From positions 1 to 52,369 of the forward strand of contig CAMJUL010000021.1 of NCBI GenBank assembly GCA_946408995.1: DNA of 52,369 bases. Reading direction: 5' to 3'. This stretch comes from an uncultured Clostridia bacterium. Lineage in GTDB: Bacteria > Bacillota > Clostridia > Christensenellales > Aristaeellaceae. The notes beneath the pieces are model-generated. The model made no database searches. It was given only the letters and a program-made list of their open reading frames with translations, and had not been told where the DNA came from. Of the stretch, positions 24,248 to 31,286 are shown piece by piece; within the stretch, counting starts at the first letter, position 1, and every line of letters begins with the position of its first letter. The translations under genes and the position numbers were made by a program.

Positions 24248-24329
24248 GTCGCTTCCCTACGGTAGGATGACCTACATCAGGTTCCAAGGGTGAACTTCTC
24301 AGCCGCGCGCTGCGCGGCGCCCCCAGCGG
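24248..24329 (-). promoter_or_regulatory. TPP (thiamine pyrophosphate) riboswitch
   Basis: The minus strand carries the conserved core: GGGGGCGCC at the 5' side, then GGCTGAGAAG, GGAACCTGATGTAGG and the closing CCGTAGGGAAGCG. These match the TPP aptamer signatures CUGAGA, ACCUGAU and GUAGGGA in order and spacing. An unrelated GC hairpin replaces the variable P3 arm. It lies between a promoter and a terminator ahead of thiT, so it should switch off thiT when TPP is high (family knowledge). Confidence 0.95.
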
Positions 24330-24337
24330 ACAGGAGC

Positions 24338-24366
24338 ATTATAGCACTGAGGGACGAACGGGTCAA
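24338..24366 (-). promoter_or_regulatory. Promoter of the TPP riboswitch-thiT unit
   Basis: TTGACC and TATAAT on the minus strand with a 17-base spacer; the start point falls just before the aptamer. Confidence 0.85.
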
Positions 24367-24420
24367 TAGACGCGGGCGCACCTTTTTATGTGGGAGCCGC
24401 GGCATCACGCGGCGGGAAGG

Positions 24421-24449
24421 TTGACACCGGAAGGGGGCAATGCTAAGAT
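24421..24449 (+). promoter_or_regulatory. Promoter of yfbR
   Basis: TTGACA and TAAGAT separated by 17 bases, with TG before the -10 element; 54 bases upstream of the start codon. Confidence 0.75.
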
Positions 24450-24503
24450 GGACCCGGAAGAAACGCGTCTCCGCAGGGAGCGCGAAAGGAATGGAAGAGG
24501 AAC

Positions 24504-25091
24504 ATGGAGCACCATTTTTTTGCCTATATCTGCAGAATGAAGTTCATCCGCCGGTGGGGGCTGATGCGCAACACCCTTGCGGAGAACGACCTGGAGCATT
24601 CCATGGAGTGCGCCCTGTTTGCCCACGCCATCGCGGTCATCGGGGTGGAAAGGTACCACCGTGCTTATCAGCCGGAGCACATCATGGCCCTCGCGGCCTA
24701 CCATGACGCGGCCGAGGTGATCACGGGGGACCTGCCCACGCCCATCAAGCACAACAACAAGGCCATTTCCGCCGAATACGGAAAGCTGGAGGAGGTGGCG
24801 GCCAACCGGCTGATGAGCATGCTCCCCAATGACCTGCGCGGGGCATACGCCCCCCTGATCCGGCCGGACGAGAGCAGCGACGAATGGCGGGTGGTGAAGG
24901 CGGCGGACAAGATCTGCGCCTACATCAAGTGCCTGGAGGAGAGAAAGGCCGGCAACCAGGAGTTTGAAATGGCCAGGAAAACCACCAAGCGCGCCCTGGA
25001 CCGCATCGACCTGCCGGAGGTGCAGGATTTCATCCAGGAATTCGTGCCCGGCTTTTCCCTGACCCTGGACGAGATCAGCGAGGAAACGTAA
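24504..25091 (+). CDS. yfbR: HD-domain 5'-deoxynucleotidase (YfbR-like)
   Basis: A 195-residue HD-superfamily phosphohydrolase. The opening HHFFAYICRMKFIRRWGLMR with the following TLAENDLEHSMECALFAHAI matches YfbR, which dephosphorylates dNMPs and is used in dUMP supply. Metal ligands are H32 (EHS), H67-D68 (YHDAAE) and a later aspartate (KAADKI). R15 and W18 correspond to the nucleotide-selecting residues of YfbR. GGAAGAGG precedes the ATG. It has its own promoter and appears monocistronic, with another promoter beginning just after its stop codon. Confidence in the family is high; its exact nucleotide preference is unknown. Confidence 0.85.
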   Translation: MEHHFFAYICRMKFIRRWGLMRNTLAENDLEHSMECALFAHAIAVIGVERYHRAYQPEHIMALAAYHDAAEVITGDLPTPIKHNNKAISAEYGKLEEVAANRLMSMLPNDLRGAYAPLIRPDESSDEWRVVKAADKICAYIKCLEERKAGNQEFEMARKTTKRALDRIDLPEVQDFIQEFVPGFSLTLDEISEET

Positions 25092-25099
25092 GGAAGGAC

Positions 25100-25128
25100 T
25101 TGCCTGCCGGGACTTTTTTGCATATAAT
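25100..25128 (+). promoter_or_regulatory. Promoter of the HlyD-like/yggS/sepF/divIVA operon
   Basis: TTGCCT and TATAAT with a 17-base spacer; a 110-base leader follows, containing a CCGGTCC/GGACCGG hairpin at 25200-25222 just upstream of the ribosome binding site. Confidence 0.75.
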
Positions 25129-25239
25129 AAACAGAATCCCCTTTCCGGCGGCCGTCAGGGGCCGGAGAGCGGGCAGGAACTGGAAAAGGGCCATTCATCG
25201 CCGGTCCTTTTTTTGACGGACCGGAAAAGGAGAGGTTGA

Positions 25240-27099
25240 ATGCAGCAGGATCCCAATCGCGGAAGCGGTCCGGACGAGGGCTGGAGCGAGCGCAGGAACG
25301 GGGACGACCCGTTTTACGCAGAGGGTCAGTGGACCCAGGTCACCAGCCGGGGCGCGCAGGAAAGCGCCCCCGGCCAGCGTTCCGCGCCCGCGGGCATGCC
25401 TCCGGCGTATTCCGGGAACGTTTCCCTCCCCCCACAGCCGGCGGAAGAAGGCTGGGGCAAGGGCTCCTTCCGGGGAAAGAGCGGCGGAGGGCTTTTCAGG
25501 CATCGGGACACAAAAGGCCTATCCCCGGACCGTCCCCCGGAACCCCCCGGGAATCGGGGCCCGTCCGCACCGCCGCAGCCTATGGACAGGGGCCAACCGT
25601 ACGGCGGCGCTGCCTGGCCCGGGGACGCCCGGCAGCAAACGTATCCCCCGCAGCCAACCTATGCGCCGCAGCCCGGCCCCTATGGGACGTATCCAACGCC
25701 GCAGGCGGAGCAGAGGGGCGGTGCGAATGCGCCGCAGCCCTTTCCGGGACAGCCTGCCCCCCGGCAGGAAGGCGGGACCGCCTCCGGCGAGCCTCCTGCG
25801 GAGGAAGAAAAGAAGGATGAAGCGGTCCAGTCCCGCACGGTCCATATCCGCGTACCCTCCGAAACGTCCATCGCCCGCTCCATGCCTGCCACAGGCATTC
25901 CCAGGCGGGACAGGAGCGTGTCCCGCAGCGTCTATGTGCTCATTGCCCTGGTGGCCATTCTTGCGGCCGGCGCGGCGGTGTTCATGATGCTGCGCTCCTC
26001 GAGCCAGGAATACGCCTACGTGACAAGGAGCACCCTGTCCACAAGCTATGCCGGGGACGCTCTGGTGGTGCGCAACGAGACGGTGTACACCCAGGAGGGG
26101 GTCAGCCGCGTGGAGTACATCGCCGAAGAGGGCGCGGACGTCCAGCGGGCCGAAAACGTGTGCGTGGTGTATTCCTCCGGCTTTTCCGACAAGGAACTGA
26201 CGACCCTGGCCAATTACCGGCGCCAGATCAAGGATTACCACAAGACCCTGCTTGCCGGCACCACCACCAAGGACGTGCAGCTGGACCGGCTTGAAAACAA
26301 CGTGCTGAACCTGGCGGGCGAGATCCAGAACATGATCCAGGAAAACCGCGGCAGCCTGGTCAACGAGGAAGCGAAGCTGACGGAGGCCATGCAGGCGCGG
26401 CAGGTGTACCTGAAGCAGAAGTACCCCGACGACCAGAAGCTGGCCCGGCTGTACGATGATGAGAACACCCAGCTCCAGCGGATCTCCTCCTGGACCAAGC
26501 AGTATGCCGCGGCGGCGGGCGGGATCGTTTCCTTCTACACCGACGGCTATGAAAACGCCCTGAACCTGAACAATTATGCCGGTTACACCCCCACGGAGAT
26601 CCGGGCCCTGTACAACGGGAACGTGCCTTCCTCCCCCGGGGTGACCAAGAACACCGTGGCGATCTACCGCCTGGTCCGTCAGGGAAGCTGGGTGGTGCTG
26701 CTTTTGTGCGACAACCGGGAGTGGGTGCCCGTGGAGGGGCGTACCTATAAGCTTTTGATCGAGGGCTTTGATTCCACGGTGGTCAACGCCACGGTGGAGT
26801 CCTTTACCCGCTCCGGAGGGGAACTCCTGGTGCGGCTCACCGTGACGGGGGACATCAACATCGGCAACATCCTGTACATGCGCGCCTGCCGGGTGCAGCT
26901 GGGGGAATCCGTGGACAGCCTTTCGGTGCCCTCCCGTGCGTTGTACACCCGTCAGGGCCGTATCGGCGTTGTCATTGCCACCCAGAGCGGCGAATACTGG
27001 ACCGGGGTGGAGGTCATTTCCAACGACGGCGTGACCGCCCATATCATCCCGGAAAACCTGGGGGTGCTCTATGAGGGGATCCCGGTGCTCCTGTTCTGA
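25240..27099 (+). CDS. HlyD-like membrane protein with long proline-rich N-terminus
   Basis: A 619-residue protein. Residues 1-228 are disordered and rich in P, Q, G and S; residues 231-251 are one membrane helix; the remainder is extracytoplasmic with the HlyD/biotinyl-lipoyl pattern (TSYAGDALVVRNETVYTQEG followed by an AEEGADVQ turn), a helical hairpin (residues about 330-420, many E/K/Q) and a beta-rich C-terminal barrel. Similar HlyD-family proteins directly precede yggS and sepF in many Clostridia (memory), but the long cytoplasmic tail is unusual. No ABC or RND partner adjoins it. AAAAGGAGAGG precedes the ATG. The position suggests a role in envelope growth or division rather than drug efflux (inference). 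Confidence 0.7.
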   Translation: MQQDPNRGSGPDEGWSERRNGDDPFYAEGQWTQVTSRGAQESAPGQRSAPAGMPPAYSGNVSLPPQPAEEGWGKGSFRGKSGGGLFRHRDTKGLSPDRPPEPPGNRGPSAPPQPMDRGQPYGGAAWPGDARQQTYPPQPTYAPQPGPYGTYPTPQAEQRGGANAPQPFPGQPAPRQEGGTASGEPPAEEEKKDEAVQSRTVHIRVPSETSIARSMPATGIPRRDRSVSRSVYVLIALVAILAAGAAVFMMLRSSSQEYAYVTRSTLSTSYAGDALVVRNETVYTQEGVSRVEYIAEEGADVQRAENVCVVYSSGFSDKELTTLANYRRQIKDYHKTLLAGTTTKDVQLDRLENNVLNLAGEIQNMIQENRGSLVNEEAKLTEAMQARQVYLKQKYPDDQKLARLYDDENTQLQRISSWTKQYAAAAGGIVSFYTDGYENALNLNNYAGYTPTEIRALYNGNVPSSPGVTKNTVAIYRLVRQGSWVVLLLCDNREWVPVEGRTYKLLIEGFDSTVVNATVESFTRSGGELLVRLTVTGDINIGNILYMRACRVQLGESVDSLSVPSRALYTRQGRIGVVIATQSGEYWTGVEVISNDGVTAHIIPENLGVLYEGIPVLLF

Positions 27100-27111
27100 G
27101 GGGGAGTGAAG

Positions 27112-27807
27112 ATGACAGCCTTTGAGCCTATCACCGCCGAGCGTCTTGCGGAAAACGTTTACCGGGTCCGGCAGGTCCTGGAGAGGGAAAGTCAGGCCTT
27201 TGGCCGCCCGCCCAGGCTGATCGCAGTGACCAAGTATGTGTCCGCCAGCCAGGCCCTTTTGCTCCGGGAAGCGGGCGTGACGGACATCGGGGAAAACCGG
27301 GTCCAGGTCCTGCGGGAAAAGCTGCCCCTGATCAGCGGAAAATTTTCCGTTCATCTGATCGGAAGGTTGCAAACCAACAAAGTTAAATATATAATGAAAG
27401 ATGTGCGTATGATCCACTCCGTGGATCGCGTCGGCCTTTTAAGGGAGATCGACCGGCAGGCGCGTTTGAACGGGGTCGAAATGGATGCGCTGGTGGAAAT
27501 GAATATCACCGGGGAACCCCAGAAGGGCGGGCTGACGGAGGACGCGCTCCCGGCCTTCCTGCGGGAAGCATCGGAGCTTGAAGGCGTTCACCTTCGGGGA
27601 CTGATGACGATGATGCCGCTCGACGCGCCCCGGGCGTATATTTTTGAGCGTTTTACCCACATGCGGGTGCTTCTGGACCGGGCCCGGCAATTGCCGGGCG
27701 GACAGGAGATGGAAGAACTCTCCATGGGCATGAGCCAGGATTATGATCTGGCCGCCCGGGCAGGCGCCACCATGGTCCGGGTGGGCAGCGCCCTCTGGAG
27801 AGCGTGA
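27112..27807 (+). CDS. yggS: YggS family pyridoxal phosphate homeostasis protein
   Basis: A 231-residue single-domain alanine-racemase-fold protein (YlmE/PLPBP) that binds PLP and maintains vitamin B6 homeostasis without a known reaction. The PLP lysine is K41 in RLIAVTKYVS; other landmarks are IGENRVQ, HLIGRLQTNK, ARAGATMVRVGSALW at the C-terminus. ATG 27112 with GGGGGAG upstream is preferred to the GTG at 27106. It sits immediately before sepF, the classical ylm cluster order of Gram-positive bacteria, and 12 bases after the HlyD-like gene. Confidence 0.93.
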   Translation: MTAFEPITAERLAENVYRVRQVLERESQAFGRPPRLIAVTKYVSASQALLLREAGVTDIGENRVQVLREKLPLISGKFSVHLIGRLQTNKVKYIMKDVRMIHSVDRVGLLREIDRQARLNGVEMDALVEMNITGEPQKGGLTEDALPAFLREASELEGVHLRGLMTMMPLDAPRAYIFERFTHMRVLLDRARQLPGGQEMEELSMGMSQDYDLAARAGATMVRVGSALWRA

Positions 27808-27863
27808 CCGCCCGCCGGAAGAGGACCCTCATATTTGATTCATGGACAGGGAGGATGGCTTCA

Positions 27864-28877
27864 ATGGCCCTGAGCGATTCCTTGATGCAGCTGAAAAGCA
27901 AAGTGACCAGCGCCGTCAATAATTTCTTTTACCCCAAGGGGGAGTACCCGGAGGATGAACGGGTCAGCGGCAAAAAAGGCGGCTTTGGCCGGAAAACCCC
28001 GGTAAATCCCCCTTCCTACGGGGAAAACAGCTACGAAGGCGGCCCCTGGCAGGACCAGGAGGAAGCCCCGAATCCCTTTGGCACGGGGCCGTACGTCCGC
28101 CCTGTGCCGCAGGAGAGCAATCCGAACGCGAACACCAATCCCTATACGGCGCCCCAGGGGGCCCAGGCGCCCCAGGCCGGCTGGTCCGGGGCGGGCTACA
28201 AGCCCCCGCAGCAGCAGGCGGCCCCCCAGCAGGGAATGGGCCAGCAGCAGGCGGCGGACAACCTGGTCTATTTCCCCTCCCAGGAAGCCCAGCGTCCTTT
28301 GGAGGCGGAGAATGCCTTCGCCGCCAGGGTCATCAACGCCCGGACCGTGTCTGACTGCTACAGCGCCATTACCCAGCTCCGCCTGGGGGACATGGTGGTC
28401 CTGGTGATGGATTCCATCACGGACCCCGCCGAAATGCGGCATTACGTGGACATGCTCAGCGGCGCCTGCTACAGCCTGCGGGCCACCATCACCAAGCTGA
28501 GCCGTCACGGCGCCTATCTGATCTGCCCCTCCCGGGTGCGGGTGTATGTGGACGCCGCCACCAATCAGCTCAATTCCTCTGCCCGGCAGCCCCAGCGGCC
28601 CCTTCAGAATCCCTACGGCCAGGTCCGGGGCGGCGCCGGGATGGGTTACGGCCAGAATCCGTACCAGAATCCCTATCCGAATTACCAGCAGCCCTATGGG
28701 CAGGAGCAGAACCGGGCCCCTTTTGAGGCCGGCGCGGCGTCCCGGAGCGGCGGAATGGATTATTACGGACGCAGCGCCATGCCGGACGCCTACGGGACCG
28801 CCGACCATCTTCAGCCCTACGCCAACGGCTATATGCCGGACGGCCCTGTGACCATGGAAGAAGCCCGGGCGCTGTAA
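27864..28877 (+). CDS. sepF: Cell division protein SepF with long low-complexity flanks
   Basis: SepF tethers and bundles FtsZ at the membrane. Residues 1-24 (ALSDSLMQLKSKVTSAVNNF) form the expected amphipathic helix, and 152-230 carry the SepF core (ARVINARTVSDCYSAITQLR; VDMLSGACYSLRATITKLSR; GAYLICPSRVRVYV). Unusually, a 125-residue linker rich in P, Q, N and G precedes the core, and about 107 residues rich in N, P, Y, Q and G follow it, with repeats such as NPYQNPYPNYQQPYG. Usual SepF is about 150 residues; this is 337. The ATG at 27864 has GGAGGA upstream and yields the amphipathic start; the in-frame ATG at 27804 would not. It lies between yggS and divIVA. Confidence 0.82.
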   Translation: MALSDSLMQLKSKVTSAVNNFFYPKGEYPEDERVSGKKGGFGRKTPVNPPSYGENSYEGGPWQDQEEAPNPFGTGPYVRPVPQESNPNANTNPYTAPQGAQAPQAGWSGAGYKPPQQQAAPQQGMGQQQAADNLVYFPSQEAQRPLEAENAFAARVINARTVSDCYSAITQLRLGDMVVLVMDSITDPAEMRHYVDMLSGACYSLRATITKLSRHGAYLICPSRVRVYVDAATNQLNSSARQPQRPLQNPYGQVRGGAGMGYGQNPYQNPYPNYQQPYGQEQNRAPFEAGAASRSGGMDYYGRSAMPDAYGTADHLQPYANGYMPDGPVTMEEARAL

Positions 28878-28915
28878 GGGAGCCTTGAACGCCGAAAGAG
28901 AGAGAGGAGACAGAC

Positions 28916-29443
28916 ATGGCCATCACGGTACAGATGATCGAGGAAAAAGAATTCAAGATCAAGGTCAAGGGATACGACCAGCAGGAAGTGGATGAATTCC
29001 TGGATGCCATCTGTGACGAGATGGTGGCCATGCAGGCGGAGATCAACAGCCTGCAGAACAAACTCCGCACCCAGCCATCCCCCCTGCCCGGGGCCTTCGG
29101 CTCCGTGCCCACTCCCGCCCCCAGAAAGGCGGAGCCGGTGCAGCCCGCCGCGCCCGCCTCCAGGGACACGAGCGAGGCGGCCCGGAAGCTTTTGGACAAC
29201 GCCCAGCAGGTGTACGACCAGATGGTGGCGGACGCGCGCAAGGAAGCCGATGAGATCGTGTCCGGCGCCAGGGCCCGGGCAGAAAGCGCCGTCGGGGACC
29301 TGGAGAACGAAAAAGAGCGCCTCAAGAGCGAGATCGAGACCCTGAAGGCGGCCGCCCGGGATTACAAAAACCGGTTCCTGCGCCTGATCGAGGATCAGAC
29401 CCACGTCATCAACGCGGAGGATGAGCTGTTCAAGGAAGACTGA
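28916..29443 (+). CDS. divIVA: DivIVA-domain cell division/polarity protein
   Basis: A 175-residue coiled-coil protein that marks negatively curved membrane at septa and poles. The N-terminal DivIVA lipid-binding domain (residues 1-55) begins with TVQMIEEKEFKIKVKGYDQQEVDEFLD; a Pro/Ala-rich linker (60-90) then leads to a second coiled coil (95-165). The ATG follows AGAGAGGAGA. It is last in the HlyD-like/yggS/sepF/divIVA operon, 38 bases after sepF, and a terminator follows. The standard ylmG and ylmH genes are missing from the cluster; ylmH lies elsewhere in the window at 44173. Confidence 0.93.
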   Translation: MAITVQMIEEKEFKIKVKGYDQQEVDEFLDAICDEMVAMQAEINSLQNKLRTQPSPLPGAFGSVPTPAPRKAEPVQPAAPASRDTSEAARKLLDNAQQVYDQMVADARKEADEIVSGARARAESAVGDLENEKERLKSEIETLKAAARDYKNRFLRLIEDQTHVINAEDELFKED

Positions 29444-29456
29444 GGATCGTCCGCGC

Positions 29457-29488
29457 GGGGGAGGAGAAGCGTCCTCCCCTTCTTTTTG
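29457..29488 (+). terminator. Terminator after divIVA
   Basis: GGGGAGGA and TCCTCCCC with a six-base loop, followed by a T-rich stretch. Confidence 0.75.
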
Positions 29489-29549
29489 TGTTCCTTTCTT
29501 CAAAAGGGGAGGAAGGAAAGGAAAACGAATCATCGGAAGGATTAGGCGC

Positions 29550-31286
29550 ATGAAAAAATGGATCCGACACTACGCGGCCCGGTACCGGAAGGAATGCATC
29601 CTGGCCCCCCTGTTCAAAATGCTGGAGGCTTTTTTTGACCTTTTGGTGCCCCTGGTGGTCGCGCGCATCATCGATACCGGCATCCGCACAGGGGACCGGG
29701 GCTTTATCCTGGGCCAGTGCCTGGTGCTGGCGGCCATGGCCCTGGTGGGCCTGGCCTGCTCCTTTACGGCCCAGGCCTTCGCCGCGCGGGCGGCGACGGG
29801 GACCGCCGCTTCCCTGCGGCACAGGATGTACGGCAAAATCCAGGAAATGTCCTGCCAGACCCTGGACAGCCTGGGGACCTCCACGCTGATCACCCGGCTG
29901 ACCTCGGACGTGAACCTGGTGCAGAACGGCGTCAACATGTTCCTGCGCCTGTTTCTTCGGTCCCCCTTCATCGTGTTCGGGGCCGTCATCATGGCGCTTC
30001 GGATCGACGCGGGCATCGGACTGGTTTTTGTGGCCGCGGTGCCGGTGCTGGCGTGGATCGTGTTCGGCGTCATGCGCCGCACCTCGCCCATGTACAAAAA
30101 AAACCAGGAAATGCTGGACAGGGTGACCCTGACCACCCGGGAAAACCTTTCCGGGGTCCGCGTGGTCAGGGCCTTTGGCCGCGAGGAGGCCGAAAAGCAG
30201 GCCTTCCGGACGGAAAACGACGCGCTGTTTGAAGGCCAGACCGCGGCCGGGAGGGCGGCGGCGCTTTTGAACCCGCTGACCAACGCGGTGATCAACCTGT
30301 GCATCATCGCCATCCTGTATTTCGGGGCGGGCAAGATCGACAGCGGCGCGCTGGCGTCTGGAAACGTGATCGCCCTGGTGAATTACATGAGCCAGATCCT
30401 GGTGGAATTGGTCAAGCTGGCCAACCTGATCGTGCTGCTCAGCCGCGCGGCGGCCGGCATGGGCCGGATCGCCGGCATTCTGGACATGGACACCGTCCGG
30501 GAGCGCCTTGAGGACGACGGGAAGGGGGATCCGGCGCGGGCGGTGGCCTTTGAGGGGGTCAGCATGCGCTACGGCGACGGGGAGGAAAGCCTGACGGACA
30601 TCACCTTCAGCGCCCTGCCGGGGCAGACCGTGGGGATCATCGGGTCCACCGGCGCCGGAAAAAGCACCCTGGTCAGCCTGATCTCCGGGGCCTACGGTGC
30701 CACGGAGGGCAAGGTCCGCCTGTTCGGGAAGGATATCAAAAGCCTGACGGAGGATCGGATCCACGCGCTTGTGGCGGTGGTGCCCCAGAGAAGCCAGCTG
30801 TTCAAGGGGACCGTCAGAAGCAATCTGTATTGGGGAAGGAAGGACGCCCCGGAGGCGGAATTGTGGGAGGCCCTGGAGAAGGCCCAGGCCGCTTCCTTCG
30901 TCCGGGAAAAGGAGGGCGGTCTGGACGCGGAGATCGAGCAGGGCGGGCGCAACCTGTCCGGCGGACAGCGCCAGCGTCTGACCATTGCCCGGGCCCTGCT
31001 GGCCCGGCCGCGGATCCTGATCCTGGACGACGCCTCCTCCGCCCTGGATTTTGCCACGGACCTGAAGCTGCGCAGGGCCCTTGCGGCCATGGAAGGCACC
31101 ACGGTCTTTCTGGTCAGCCAGCGGACCGCTTCCCTCCGGGATGCGGATTTGATCCTGGTGCTGGAGGACGGCCGCCTGGTGGGCAAAGGGACCCATGCGG
31201 AACTTATGGAAACCTGTCCCGTGTACAGCGAGATCCACTACAGCCAGAACAGGAAGGAGGACGAGGAATGCCCCGCGGAGGAATAA
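29550..31286 (+). CDS. Heterodimeric ABC exporter, degenerate-site subunit
   Basis: A 578-residue half-transporter: six membrane helices (about 15-300) followed by an ATPase domain with Walker A GSTGAGKST, signature NLSGGQRQR and Walker B ILILDDAS. The catalytic Walker B glutamate is replaced by aspartate (ILDDA) and the switch histidine by glutamine (VSQRTASL), as in the non-catalytic-site subunits of TM287/288 and BmrCD-type exporters. The next gene supplies the canonical partner. The start is taken at 29550 (MKKWIRHYAARYRKE). Substrate unknown; relatives export drugs, peptides or lipids. A 19-base overlap with the following gene implies coupled synthesis. Confidence 0.92.
   Translation: MKKWIRHYAARYRKECILAPLFKMLEAFFDLLVPLVVARIIDTGIRTGDRGFILGQCLVLAAMALVGLACSFTAQAFAARAATGTAASLRHRMYGKIQEMSCQTLDSLGTSTLITRLTSDVNLVQNGVNMFLRLFLRSPFIVFGAVIMALRIDAGIGLVFVAAVPVLAWIVFGVMRRTSPMYKKNQEMLDRVTLTTRENLSGVRVVRAFGREEAEKQAFRTENDALFEGQTAAGRAAALLNPLTNAVINLCIIAILYFGAGKIDSGALASGNVIALVNYMSQILVELVKLANLIVLLSRAAAGMGRIAGILDMDTVRERLEDDGKGDPARAVAFEGVSMRYGDGEESLTDITFSALPGQTVGIIGSTGAGKSTLVSLISGAYGATEGKVRLFGKDIKSLTEDRIHALVAVVPQRSQLFKGTVRSNLYWGRKDAPEAELWEALEKAQAASFVREKEGGLDAEIEQGGRNLSGGQRQRLTIARALLARPRILILDDASSALDFATDLKLRRALAAMEGTTVFLVSQRTASLRDADLILVLEDGRLVGKGTHAELMETCPVYSEIHYSQNRKEDEECPAEE

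Noticed and set aside
25640-28800. Repetitive CAG/CCG-rich sequence in the HlyD-like and sepF genes as a CRISPR or satellite array
   Set aside because: Repeats are short, irregular and in frame, and encode proline/glutamine-rich protein; there are no regular spacers.
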